Shown: piece after piece, positions 9,486-17,421 of the stretch | Numbering within the stretch: position 1 is the first letter of the stretch | How the letters are laid out: each line of letters opens with the position of its first letter | NCBI RefSeq assembly: GCF_009733535.1 | Contig: NZ_SMMI01000012.1 | Location: 62,001 to 126,000, forward strand | From: Sphingobacterium endophyticum | GTDB lineage: Bacteria > Bacteroidota > Bacteroidia > Sphingobacteriales > Sphingobacteriaceae | Direction: 5' to 3' | DNA: 64,000 nt | The notes under the pieces: model-generated | Told to the model about the DNA's origin: nothing | The model's input: only the letters and a program-made list of their open reading frames with translations | Database searches by the model: none | Made by a program: the position numbers and the translations under genes

Positions 9486-11219
9486 ATGAGTGTTTTTCAA
9501 ATTAAAGAAAACCCCGAAGTTTTTGATGCCATAGTTGTTGGATCTGGAGCGGGCGGTGGAATGGCGGGTTATATATTGGCGAATGCAGGCCTTAAGGTTT
9601 TGATGCTTGAGGCAGGGCCATTTTTTGACCCGAAGACAGATGCTATGCAATTGCGTTGGCCATGGGAATCACCGCGTCGCGGTGCTGGAGTTACAAGACC
9701 CTTTGGGGACTTTGACGCTGCATACGGAGGTTGGCAATTAGATGGTGAACCCTATAGTAAAGTGGCAGGAACTGAATTTGAATGGTTCCGCGCACGTATG
9801 TTAGGAGGAAGGACGAATCACTGGGGAAGGATTTCTTTACGAATGGGACCGGATGATTTTAAACCGAAAGATGGGGTTACTGATGCATGGCCGATTTCTT
9901 ATGAAGAGGTTAAGCCCTTTTATGACCGAGTGGATCGCATGATAGGTATATATGGGACCGTAGAGGGTATTCATAATGAACCAGATGGTATTTTTATGAA
10001 ACCACCGAAACCTCGCTTGAATGAATTGTATATTACTAAAGGAGCAAGAAAGGCTGGAGTTCCAGTTATTCCGGGTAGAGGTGCTGTTTTAACGGAATCA
10101 TCACCGGAGATTAAAGGTCGCGGAACCTGTTTTTATTGTGGTCAGTGTGGCCGTTCTTGTAAAGTATATGGTGATTTTTCTTCATCTTCCTGTTTGGTTA
10201 TTCCAGCAATGGAAACAGGAAATCTTAAAGTCATTGACAATGCGATGGTTCGCGAAGTATTAACCAATGATGAAGGTTTAGCGATTGGTGTTTCTTATGT
10301 TGATACAAAGGATTTACAGGAGTATTCAGTAAAAGGAAAAAAGGTCATCTTAGGAGCAAGTGCATGTGAAAGTGCTAGATTGCTTTTGAATTCCAAATCT
10401 AAGTCGCATCCAGGTGGAATTGGAAATAGCAGTGGCTTGGTTGGTAAGTATTTACATGATTCAACAGGAGCAAGTCTTGGCGGATTTTTACCTCAATTAT
10501 TAGATAGAAAAAGATATAATGAAGATGGAGCAGGTAGTGTTCACATCTATTCACCTTGGTGGGGAGATCACAGTAAACTGAATTTTCCTAGGGGTTACCA
10601 TATCGAGTATGGTGGAGGATTACATATGCCTTCTTATGGGTTCTTGAACTTTGTTCCTAATGTGAACGGTATGGTTCCTGGAAGAAATGGCGAAAAAAGA
10701 GAACAAGGTGGATATGGTGCAGGATTGAAAGATGATTATCGTCGTTTTTATGGTGCCAATGTCGGTATGGCTGGTCGAGGTACTGCATTAGCTCGCAAAG
10801 AAAACTATTGTGAGATTGACCCAACGAAGGTTGATAAATTTGGTATCCCGGTGCTTCGTTTTAATTATAAATGGGCGGATGAAGAAATCCAACAGGCGAA
10901 ACATATGCAGGATACATTCCAATCGATTATGCATGAAATGGGTGCAATCATAACCTCAAATATTCCTGGAGCCGATACCTTATATGGTTTAGAGGCACCT
11001 GGAAAAATTATTCATGAAGGGGGAACTACACGTATGGGTGATGATCCAAAAACTTCAGTATTGAATAAATGGGGACAGGCGCATGATTGTAAGAATGTTT
11101 ATGTTGTTGATGCTGGACCATTTGTGCAGCAAGGTGATAAAAACTTGACTTGGACAATTTTAGCTTTGTCCATGCGTACTGCGGAATATATTTTAGAAGA
11201 GAACAAAAAGTTAGCATAA
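9486..11219 (+). CDS. GMC-family FAD dehydrogenase with Fe-S cysteine motif
   Basis: This 577-residue oxidoreductase begins with a dinucleotide-binding fold VVGSGAGGGMAGYILA (about residue 15) for FAD and carries the GMC loop RMLGGRTNHWG. Near residue 217 the cysteine set CFYCGQCGRSC fits CxxCxxCxxxC, suggesting an iron-sulfur cluster. The C-terminal active-site region shows HEGGTTRMG and GDKNLTWTILALS, where Asn of the usual NPTLT motif is kept. Relatives oxidise sugars or alcohols (gluconate, glucose, sorbitol types); the substrate is not predictable. The next gene, 10 bases downstream, encodes the matching small Tat subunit, so the pair forms a complex. No signal peptide is present, which suggests export together with the Tat partner. 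Confidence 0.87.
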   Translation: MSVFQIKENPEVFDAIVVGSGAGGGMAGYILANAGLKVLMLEAGPFFDPKTDAMQLRWPWESPRRGAGVTRPFGDFDAAYGGWQLDGEPYSKVAGTEFEWFRARMLGGRTNHWGRISLRMGPDDFKPKDGVTDAWPISYEEVKPFYDRVDRMIGIYGTVEGIHNEPDGIFMKPPKPRLNELYITKGARKAGVPVIPGRGAVLTESSPEIKGRGTCFYCGQCGRSCKVYGDFSSSSCLVIPAMETGNLKVIDNAMVREVLTNDEGLAIGVSYVDTKDLQEYSVKGKKVILGASACESARLLLNSKSKSHPGGIGNSSGLVGKYLHDSTGASLGGFLPQLLDRKRYNEDGAGSVHIYSPWWGDHSKLNFPRGYHIEYGGGLHMPSYGFLNFVPNVNGMVPGRNGEKREQGGYGAGLKDDYRRFYGANVGMAGRGTALARKENYCEIDPTKVDKFGIPVLRFNYKWADEEIQQAKHMQDTFQSIMHEMGAIITSNIPGADTLYGLEAPGKIIHEGGTTRMGDDPKTSVLNKWGQAHDCKNVYVVDAGPFVQQGDKNLTWTILALSMRTAEYILEENKKLA

Positions 11220-11229
11220 GGATATCATT

Positions 11230-11871
11230 ATGAATAGGAGAGATTCACTAAAAGCCTTAGGGCTAATTGCTGCAGGTTCCGGAGTATTAGCTGGAGCATG
11301 TAAGGATGATAAAAATCAGGGAGCTAAACAAGCTGTTGAAGGCAGTTCTGAGAAACTTCCCGGGGTTCAGGAATTTGAATACAAAAGAACAGAAGCCTTA
11401 ATGGCTGAGAAGTTCTTTACGGAACATGAATTGGCTACCATTACAGTTTTATCAGATATAATCATTCCAAAGGATGATGTATCAGGAAGTGCATCGGAAG
11501 CTGGTGTACCAGCATTTATCGAATTTATGGCTAAAGATATTCAAAGTTACCAAACTCCATTACGAGGTGGTATGAAGTGGTTGGATGTTCATTGTCAAAA
11601 AGCGTATGGCAATGCTTTTATTAAATGTAAGAAAGAAGAACAAATAGCAGTGGTTGATGAAATAGCATATCCTCAAAAAGCAAGGCCAGAAATGGCGCAG
11701 GGGGTTGCATTTTTCTCATTAATGCGTGATTTAACATCCACTGGTTTCTTTACCAGCGAAATGGGTGTTAAGGATATCGGTTATCAGGGAAATAAACCAG
11801 GCGTATGGAATGGTGTTCCAGCAGACGTCTTAACTTCTCACGGTTTTGATCCAAATAAATTCTTTGGATAG
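11230..11871 (+). CDS. Gluconate 2-dehydrogenase subunit 3-like Tat lipoprotein
   Basis: This 213-residue protein belongs to the gluconate 2-dehydrogenase subunit 3 family. The N-terminus has a twin-arginine motif (MNRRDSLKALG), a hydrophobic stretch and a lipobox LAGAC, so it is likely a Tat-exported lipoprotein. The mature part shows the family pattern TEHELATITVLSDIIIPKDD and a SAGVPAF-like segment (SEAGVPAFIEF). In characterised FAD-dependent glucose dehydrogenases the small subunit carries the only Tat signal and escorts the flavoprotein to the periplasm. It lies 10 bases after the GMC gene and is surely co-transcribed. No cytochrome subunit gene follows, so the electron acceptor is not encoded here. 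Confidence 0.85.
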   Translation: MNRRDSLKALGLIAAGSGVLAGACKDDKNQGAKQAVEGSSEKLPGVQEFEYKRTEALMAEKFFTEHELATITVLSDIIIPKDDVSGSASEAGVPAFIEFMAKDIQSYQTPLRGGMKWLDVHCQKAYGNAFIKCKKEEQIAVVDEIAYPQKARPEMAQGVAFFSLMRDLTSTGFFTSEMGVKDIGYQGNKPGVWNGVPADVLTSHGFDPNKFFG

Positions 11872-11872
11872 G

Positions 11873-11910
11873 AAAAAAATTGAGCTGAAATTTTTCAGCT
11901 CAATTTTTTT
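11873..11910. terminator. Bidirectional terminator between GMC operon and Nudix gene
   Basis: An 18-bp palindrome (11873-11890 with 11893-11910; core TTGAGCTGAAA) has T-runs on both strands. The Nudix stop codon overlaps its right edge. Confidence 0.88.
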
Positions 11911-12520
11911 ATTTCTTTATGGTATTTACGATTTCCAATATTAATGGATAGGTATTTTCTCTGACCTTATTTAAATCACTAGCTTTAAGCCATTCAGCTT
12001 GGTCGATGTCTTCTTCCAATTGTGGAGTAAGCTTAGGAATTTTATTAACCCCCATTTGATACCATTTGGTTTGTTTTAAAACAAATTTATTGCGCATGTA
12101 ATAAGTGTGGTAAGTTGTATCAACTTTTTTCCCAAGGTAATCTAATTTTATACCACATTCTTCTTCAACCTCACGCAATGCGGCGTCTTTCATTTTTTCG
12201 CCTTCCTCAACCTTTCCTTTAGGCAAGTCCCATTTACCCAATCTATGGATAAAAAGGTATTCACCATTGCCGTTTGTCACCAATCCACCGGCAGCTTTAA
12301 TAATTCTCGTGGTAGATAATATCTTTTTAAAAACTTTTCTGATGTTTGGATGTATGTATAGGTAAACGGTTTTATCATTACTATGAGCTGAATCGTTGAA
12401 AAGTTTTTCCAGATCAATGTCTTGTAAACCAATTGTTTGAACGTTTTCTTTAATACGAGGGGTAAAATCTGCCAAAATTAACAGAGATTGGTTCATATAA
12501 ATTTTATAAATTTGTGCCAT
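11909..12520 (-). CDS. Nudix hydrolase
   Basis: This 203-residue protein has a complete Nudix box (GKVEEGEKMKDAALREVEEE followed by CGI), fitting Gx5Ex7REUxEExGU. The box is preceded by KWDLPKGK, which binds the pyrophosphate substrate with Mg2+. These enzymes cut nucleoside diphosphates linked to another group. About 75 residues precede the domain and are of unknown role. The first ATG (12520) overlaps the pyrE start codon on the opposite strand. A second ATG at 12496 would give a protein eight residues shorter and free that overlap; both are plausible. Confidence 0.87.
   Translation of the reverse strand: MAQIYKIYMNQSLLILADFTPRIKENVQTIGLQDIDLEKLFNDSAHSNDKTVYLYIHPNIRKVFKKILSTTRIIKAAGGLVTNGNGEYLFIHRLGKWDLPKGKVEEGEKMKDAALREVEEECGIKLDYLGKKVDTTYHTYYMRNKFVLKQTKWYQMGVNKIPKLTPQLEEDIDQAEWLKASDLNKVRENTYPLILEIVNTIKK
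12507..12514 (+). promoter_or_regulatory. Bacteroidota -7 box for pyrE
   Basis: TAAATTTG ends 4 bases before the pyrE ATG. It lies inside the first codons of the divergent Nudix frame if that gene starts at 12520. Confidence 0.55.
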
Positions 12521-13166
12521 GAATTATTTAAATGAGGTTGAACAAAAAGTTGCTGAATCCTTATTGCAAATTAAAGCAATAAAATTACAACCTAAAAACC
12601 CTTTTACGTGGGCGTCCGGATGGAAGTCGCCAATTTACTGTGATAATCGTGTTGCATTGTCGCATCCGGCCATCCGTACTTACATTCGTCAGAAATTATC
12701 TCAATTGATTCAGGAAGAGTTTGGATCGGTTGATATGATCTCAGGGGTTGCTACTGCAGGGATACCTCAAGGTGTTCTGGTTGCTCAAGATTTAGGATTG
12801 CCATTTTCTTACGTGCGCAGTAGTGCAAAGGATCATGGACGTCAAAATCTAATTGAAGGAGAAGTTGTTTCAGGACAGCGTGTGGTTGTCATTGAAGATT
12901 TAGTTTCTACCGGAAAAAGTAGCTTACAAGCCGTAAAAGCTTTGCGTGAAGCAGGTTGTAATGTAGTTGGATTAGTTTCTATATTCACGTATGGATTGGA
13001 AGTTGCCCGCAAAAACTTTGAGGAAGCAAAATGTACATTCCACAGCTTGTGTAACTATGATGCCTTAATTCATGTTGCTGCATCCAATAGCTATATCTTA
13101 GAATCAGATATTGAACTATTGGAGAAATGGAAAATAGATCCTGCAAATTGGACTCCAGAATCTTAA
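12519..13166 (+). CDS. pyrE: Orotate phosphoribosyltransferase
   Basis: This 215-residue type I phosphoribosyltransferase makes orotidine 5'-phosphate from orotate and PRPP in pyrimidine synthesis. The PRPP-binding motif VVVIEDLVSTGKSS is at about residue 123. The N-terminal FTWASGWKSPIYCDNR segment and the flexible-loop stretch RSSAKDHGRQNLIEG are typical of OPRT. Length matches bacterial PyrE. It is followed 4 bases later by a small SRPBCC gene, so the two form an operon ending at the terminator at 13590. The -7 box ends 4 bases before the ATG. Confidence 0.93.
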   Translation: MNYLNEVEQKVAESLLQIKAIKLQPKNPFTWASGWKSPIYCDNRVALSHPAIRTYIRQKLSQLIQEEFGSVDMISGVATAGIPQGVLVAQDLGLPFSYVRSSAKDHGRQNLIEGEVVSGQRVVVIEDLVSTGKSSLQAVKALREAGCNVVGLVSIFTYGLEVARKNFEEAKCTFHSLCNYDALIHVAASNSYILESDIELLEKWKIDPANWTPES

Positions 13167-13170
13167 TAAT

Positions 13171-13569
13171 ATGACTGTAATTCAAAATACTGTTGAAATC
13201 AATAAACCGATTACTGAGGTTTATAATTTCCTGTCGGATATGAACAATCATGAGCAGTTGATGCCAGAAAACATTGAGAAATGGACATCTACAGCTGATG
13301 AGGCTAGATTCACTATCAAGAACATGGCAAAGTTGTCATTGAGAATTAGTGAACGCCTAGAAAATAAAGAATTGGTAAGCATTCCGATTGAGGAAGCTCC
13401 ATTTCCTTTGACATTACGTTGGAAATTGGAACCAAATTCGGACAATTCTACCAATGCTACATTTGTAATCGAAGCTGGATTGAACATGATGATGAAAATG
13501 ATGGCATCAGGTCCTCTTCAAAAATTAGTGGATTTCCAAGTGAATAAATTAAAAGAAGTTTTAGGTTAA
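13171..13569 (+). CDS. SRPBCC-family (START-like) protein
   Basis: A 132-residue protein with the helix-grip pattern of the SRPBCC/polyketide-cyclase superfamily. It opens with VIQNTVEINKPITEVYNFLSD and ends with a long amphipathic helix (MMKMMASGPLQKLVDFQVNK). The fold forms a pocket for hydrophobic ligands; ligand and function are unknown. It starts 4 bases after pyrE and is co-transcribed with it, an association that by itself does not reveal a pyrimidine role. Confidence 0.75.
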   Translation: MTVIQNTVEINKPITEVYNFLSDMNNHEQLMPENIEKWTSTADEARFTIKNMAKLSLRISERLENKELVSIPIEEAPFPLTLRWKLEPNSDNSTNATFVIEAGLNMMMKMMASGPLQKLVDFQVNKLKEVLG

Positions 13570-13589
13570 TCCTAAACAACAAAATATGT

Positions 13590-13624
13590 AAAAGGCTACT
13601 GAATTGGTTTCAGTAGCCTTTTTT
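13590..13624. terminator. Bidirectional terminator
   Basis: AAAAGGCTACTGAA at 13590-13603 pairs with 13609-13622, followed by further T residues on the plus strand and preceded by A residues. It serves the pyrE operon and the convergent MbnP/MbnH operon. Confidence 0.88.
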
Positions 13625-13626
13625 CT

Positions 13627-14556
13627 TTAAAAGGAAAAGGAAACATGTGTTAGGAATTTATTTCCAGCATCTATTCGACCAGCTCCTAAATTCTGGCTGA
13701 TAGGTGTTTGAAAGGTTGCTCCCAAAGAAATTTGTTTGAGATTAATTTCTACCCCCATACTTCCATTGAGTATATTTCCTCCGGTTTCATGAATTAAATA
13801 CCCCATTGTTCTATCTTTATTTTGCTTTTCATAGGCTAGGCCGATATTAGGGGCAATCCTCATATCTCTACCTAATGAAATTTTATAATAGGCAGAAGCA
13901 TTTGCCATCAGTTTATTGCCATAATGGTAATTGTCTTTGTTTTCGGTATTGATTTTATAAGATGCATTCGCATTGATTCCGAAGTCTTGTATTCGGATGT
14001 CATACATCATATTTGCCATAAAGTCTAATGAACCTGTTCCTAACTGGAAGATATTGGGACTGGTTCCATTTGCATTTTGCTGCTCAGTTAAATCATATTC
14101 ACCAGTTGGTAATTTGACTCCCGCACCTAACCAAAGGGATTGAACGAGTAATTTATTAGAAGCCGTTGTATTGCTGCTTTCAAAAAGTTTATAGTATCCA
14201 TTAAAAAAAATATCTCCTAATCCATTTTTCTTTTGGAGCATGTCTGATCCGGAGGTATATTTTTGATTGAAATTATAAGGTATCATGCCTAATACTCTCC
14301 ATTTATTTCCGATGTTCCAGGCTCCCCAGACTTCCATACTGCGGTAATCTTCCTCACGAGTTAATGCTGTCCGGTTGCCATAGGGATCTAATTGGGTCAA
14401 TAAGCTACTTTGTTGATATCTTATTCCTGCAAATCTTTTGCTGAAATCTGGTAATAGTCCAATATAATACCCGCCTACGCCACAGCCGCAGATGTCACAT
14501 GCTTTGCTGAAGCCAATGCTGAATATCAATGTTATGATGATTATAAATTTTTTCAT
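13627..14556 (-). CDS. Envelope protein with CDICGCG motif, MbnP/MbnH-associated
   Basis: This 309-residue protein starts with a signal peptide (MKKFIIIITLIFSIGFSKA) followed at once by CDICGCGVGGYY, a compact Cys cluster at the new N-terminus. The rest alternates short polar turns with amphipathic strands and ends in HVSFSF with a terminal Phe, like an outer-membrane beta-barrel. Proteins of this type are found next to cytochrome c peroxidase and MbnP genes in Bacteroidota. The start codon overlaps the stop of the peroxidase gene by one base (TAATG), so translation is coupled. A role in copper or haem-metal handling at the outer membrane is inferred from the neighbours and the Cys cluster. 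Confidence 0.72.
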   Translation of the reverse strand: MKKFIIIITLIFSIGFSKACDICGCGVGGYYIGLLPDFSKRFAGIRYQQSSLLTQLDPYGNRTALTREEDYRSMEVWGAWNIGNKWRVLGMIPYNFNQKYTSGSDMLQKKNGLGDIFFNGYYKLFESSNTTASNKLLVQSLWLGAGVKLPTGEYDLTEQQNANGTSPNIFQLGTGSLDFMANMMYDIRIQDFGINANASYKINTENKDNYHYGNKLMANASAYYKISLGRDMRIAPNIGLAYEKQNKDRTMGYLIHETGGNILNGSMGVEINLKQISLGATFQTPISQNLGAGRIDAGNKFLTHVSFSF

Positions 14557-15584
14557 TATTGTTCTTGAAAAAGTGTGTTTTTTAAAAATGTTTCGTCATT
14601 TAAGGTGGTCAGAAATGCCATTAATGCACTAACCTCTTGATCTGAAAGTTTTATTCCCATATTTTTTTTCAGGATGGGATCTAAGTTATCTGTCGGCTGA
14701 ACTTCTTGTGTATAATGTCTTATTACAGCTTCCAAAGTCCTAAACCTACCATCATGCATATATGGTGCTGTAGCATTAAGGTTTCTTAAGGTAGGAACCT
14801 TGAATTTTAATCGGTCTGATTCGAGCTGGGAAATTTCCCAACGGCCTTGGTCTTTTGCCAGGTTTTCACCAATTCCATTATCACGAAATGAATGATCCGT
14901 AAACAAGGGTTCTTTATGGCAAGAATTGCAGTTTGCTTGAAAGATCTGATATCCTTTTAATTCCTGTTCGCTGAAGGTTGCTTCTTTTCTAATAACTTTA
15001 TCGTATTTGGAATTATCGGAAACGAGGGTGACCATAAACTGAGACATTGCCTTGAACATTATCGTAGAATTTATTTCCGGTGAGCCAAATGCTTCTTCGA
15101 ACATTTTTCTATAGGTAGTAGATGCCCGTAATTTGTTTAAGACATTTGGAAGTTTCTCGTCCATTTCTACGACATTTTCAATAGGAGCAATGGGGAAGAG
15201 GTCCAAATGAAAAACACCACCGTCCCAAAAGAAAGAATTAGACCATGCGAGGTTAAATAGGGGCATACTATTACGTATGCCCACTTTGTCATCGATTCCA
15301 TGGCTTACATCATGCCCATGATGGGTAAAGCCATGTTCTGCAATATGGCAGCTGCCACATGAGATTGAATTATCTCTGGATAATTGACCGTCATAAAATA
15401 GTTTTCGACCTAATTTGAACCCTGCAGTAGTGACAGGGTTCTTAGAGAAATTATATATAGGCTCGGGGAAATGCTTTGGTTTATTAAAGGAAACCAAAGC
15501 CTCTTCCACAACATCATCTGCTTTCTGACAAGCAATAATTAATACTAGAATAATTCCCAAAACCATGAATATCTTCTTATTCAT
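14556..15584 (-). CDS. Di-haem cytochrome c peroxidase, MbnH/MauG-like
   Basis: This 342-residue exported lipoprotein has a signal with lipobox IIAC. It carries two c-type haem motifs, CGSCH (about residue 76) and CNSCH (about residue 222), the layout of the CcpA/MauG/MbnH family. NSFFWDGG and a distal MHDGRF segment fit MbnH-type enzymes. Members reduce H2O2 or, as MbnH, use a high-valent haem pair to oxidise a tryptophan of the partner MbnP to kynurenine. The adjacent upstream gene encodes an MbnP protein and overlaps this frame by 8 bases, so the MbnH role is favoured over peroxide detoxification. Confidence 0.87.
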   Translation of the reverse strand: MNKKIFMVLGIILVLIIACQKADDVVEEALVSFNKPKHFPEPIYNFSKNPVTTAGFKLGRKLFYDGQLSRDNSISCGSCHIAEHGFTHHGHDVSHGIDDKVGIRNSMPLFNLAWSNSFFWDGGVFHLDLFPIAPIENVVEMDEKLPNVLNKLRASTTYRKMFEEAFGSPEINSTIMFKAMSQFMVTLVSDNSKYDKVIRKEATFSEQELKGYQIFQANCNSCHKEPLFTDHSFRDNGIGENLAKDQGRWEISQLESDRLKFKVPTLRNLNATAPYMHDGRFRTLEAVIRHYTQEVQPTDNLDPILKKNMGIKLSDQEVSALMAFLTTLNDETFLKNTLFQEQ

Positions 15585-16392
15585 TAGCTATTTTTTGGAA
15601 GTTATGGGTATGATCATGGGTAAACATGCCACTGTAATTGTTGGCAATCAGGTCATTTGGTCCGCTGACCATGACCGTGCTGAACTCATTGATCTTTATT
15701 TTATTTGGTCCATCCAATACTTGCCCCAAATCAACCATTAAATGAATATCCGAGCTAAGACCTTCTTGAACCGTTGCAATTCCCGCTTTTTTAAGATCAA
15801 GGGCCACTGTTCTTAAGTTGTTTTTTGTGGGCTTAGAAGGATCGTAGCCTCCAAAGAGCCCAATATGATAGGCATAGCGTTTATTCGCATTTTTGGATGC
15901 AGAAGATTCACCCTCCATTTTGAAAAATATATAGCCGCTATTCCAAGACCAATACATGTCATTCCCCTCAATATCCAATACTCCGGTTCTATCCTCCTTA
16001 GGAAGAACGCTAGTAGCACTGTCAACGCCCAAGATAAATTCAAGCTTTGTATAATTACCTTCCGGGATTTTAAATTTTGGAAAGAGCGATTCTGAATTAG
16101 AAGCATCAATCAGGAAAAAGGACTCCTTTTTAGGAACTGTGTAAACCTTTCCTTTATCATCTGTGAGTTTAATATTGCTCACATAATATTTCAAAAGATC
16201 AATGTTATAGGTCTCTTTGAAGCTATTGCTATATTGGGAATTTTTTAATGTTAATGTTTTTCCATTAACGATATGGTCGAATTTTAATTTTAGTTGACCA
16301 GTTTTATTGTTGTCAAATTCAATATTGTCTTTTTGGCAAGAAAATAAGGTAAATACAGCCATTAAGCTGCAAAGAATAAGGTTTGCTTTCAT
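15577..16392 (-). CDS. MbnP-family copper-binding lipoprotein
   Basis: This 271-residue protein has a lipoprotein signal (MKANLILCSLMAVFTLFSC). The MbnP pattern is clear: LKLKFDHIVNGKTL, a segment LLKYYVSNIKL, and MYWSWNSGYIFFKMEG. In MbnP one Trp is oxidised to kynurenine by MbnH and helps to bind copper; candidate tryptophans are present in the WSW segment. The C-terminus is His-rich (MFTHDHTHNF). The stop overlaps the start of the di-haem gene by 8 bases, giving a translationally coupled pair. It is the third gene of a probable five-gene operon starting at 17281. Confidence 0.85.
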   Translation of the reverse strand: MKANLILCSLMAVFTLFSCQKDNIEFDNNKTGQLKLKFDHIVNGKTLTLKNSQYSNSFKETYNIDLLKYYVSNIKLTDDKGKVYTVPKKESFFLIDASNSESLFPKFKIPEGNYTKLEFILGVDSATSVLPKEDRTGVLDIEGNDMYWSWNSGYIFFKMEGESSASKNANKRYAYHIGLFGGYDPSKPTKNNLRTVALDLKKAGIATVQEGLSSDIHLMVDLGQVLDGPNKIKINEFSTVMVSGPNDLIANNYSGMFTHDHTHNFQKIANE

Positions 16393-16450
16393 TTTTTTAG
16401 CGTTATTGTATTAATAAAATTTTACTGAAATGTTTTCTTTCGGTATTTGA

Positions 16451-16828
16451 TTAATCACAAATTGCTAGTGGTGGACGGAAGACCTTATTTACAAATATTA
16501 GTTGATAAAAATTGGGTTCGAAAAGATTGAATTCTATTTGATAAACAATGTTTGCCCAAGGACGCAAAAAATTAAACAGTACAATCGCTGATGTTACCGC
16601 TTCATGTAGCTTTACTTTGAATGATTGTTGCTCCTTTTCCTGTTGTTGCTTGAGTTTTTTGGCTAGATAACATTGTCCGTGGCAATTGTTATGTTCCATA
16701 TTCCTTTGAACACAAAGATACTTTTCAATATAATTTTGATTATAGTAAAAAGACGTCGTGATAAGCAAAGTCATATTGCTTTGCAATAACATAATGGGAA
16801 TCAAGAAATAAAGAATAATCTTATTCAT
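16451..16828 (-). CDS. Small Cys-rich membrane-anchored protein, paralogue B
   Basis: A 125-residue protein of unknown function. The hydrophobic N-terminus (about residues 3-27) could be a signal or anchor. The conserved core reads YNQNYIEKYLC, then NCHGQCYLAKKLK, giving three closely placed cysteines with His, like a metal site. The C-terminus ends FRPPLAICD. It is a clear tandem paralogue of the next upstream gene: the first 65 or so residues are almost identical, while the C-terminal halves diverge. It lies 58 bases before the MbnP gene on the same strand. A metal-relay or assembly role for the MbnP/MbnH system is inferred only. Confidence 0.68.
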   Translation of the reverse strand: MNKIILYFLIPIMLLQSNMTLLITTSFYYNQNYIEKYLCVQRNMEHNNCHGQCYLAKKLKQQQEKEQQSFKVKLHEAVTSAIVLFNFLRPWANIVYQIEFNLFEPNFYQLIFVNKVFRPPLAICD

Positions 16829-16912
16829 GTAATATAAAATACCATTGATCCTCGGTGGAAGAAATTTATGTATTTCCCTTTTTAAGAAGGGCCTATAGGA
16901 AAAAAATGGATT

Positions 16913-17281
16913 TTATATGAGCGGAGGATGAAAAAGCGTTCCTTTAATGTCTTTAGGGTTCAAGTTTGATGAATAAAGATTGAACTCGGTATTTACAACT
17001 TCCAAAGTTACTGGATTACTGAATTCAAATGTATCAACAGACTTGACGAAAGATTCATGGAAATGAACTTTAAAAGATGCTTGTTCTTTTTCTTGTTGCT
17101 GTTTTAATTTTTTGGAGAGATAACATTGTCCATGACAGGAATTGTTTTCCATATTGCGTTGTAAACAAAGATACTTTTCAATATAGTTTTGATTGTAATA
17201 GAAAGAAGTTGTTATTAACAAAGTCATATTGCTTTGAATAAGCATTACCGGAATTAATAAGTATAACAACAATTTCTGCAT
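16913..17281 (-). CDS. Small Cys-rich membrane-anchored protein, paralogue A
   Basis: A 122-residue protein, first gene of the probable copper-type operon. The hydrophobic N-terminus is followed by YNQNYIEKYLC and SCHGQCYLSKKLK, the same Cys/His core as paralogue B. The C-terminus ends FHPPLI, and FRPP in B matches it, so a short F-x-P-P tail motif is kept although the rest differs. The gene is preceded by a perfect -7 box (17290-17297). A short imperfect hairpin near 16876-16891 lies between A and B and could reduce read-through. Function unknown; metal binding is inferred. Confidence 0.68.
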   Translation of the reverse strand: MQKLLLYLLIPVMLIQSNMTLLITTSFYYNQNYIEKYLCLQRNMENNSCHGQCYLSKKLKQQQEKEQASFKVHFHESFVKSVDTFEFSNPVTLEVVNTEFNLYSSNLNPKDIKGTLFHPPLI

Positions 17282-17289
17282 GAATATTG

Positions 17290-17297
17290 CAAATGTA
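17290..17297 (-). promoter_or_regulatory. Bacteroidota -7 box for the MbnP/MbnH operon
   Basis: Read on the minus strand this is TACATTTG, a perfect TAnnTTTG match, 8 bases before the ATG at 17281. It is the only good promoter found ahead of the five co-directional genes. Confidence 0.55.
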
Positions 17298-17380
17298 GTT
17301 TTTGGAAAGTAAAACTTAAAATTTTACATCCAATTTATTTAATCTTGTTTGTTGGGGGCTATTCTCACGGATAGTTTTCG

Positions 17381-17388
17381 TAAATTTG
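17381..17388 (+). promoter_or_regulatory. Bacteroidota -7 box for the exonuclease-trxB unit
   Basis: TAAATTTG lies 33 bases before the ATG at 17422; a TTG at 17352 is slightly far for a -33 element. Confidence 0.45.
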
Positions 17389-17421
17389 TACAATTTGCAA
17401 GATGCTATTAATAATTAGATA

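Noticed and set aside
15813..16109. 98-codon minus-strand frame inside the MbnP gene
   Set aside because: It is a shifted frame of a well-supported gene with no family features.
16876..16891. CCCTT/AAGGG hairpin between the two Cys-rich genes
   Set aside because: It is imperfect and short; it may reduce read-through but does not support separate transcription units.
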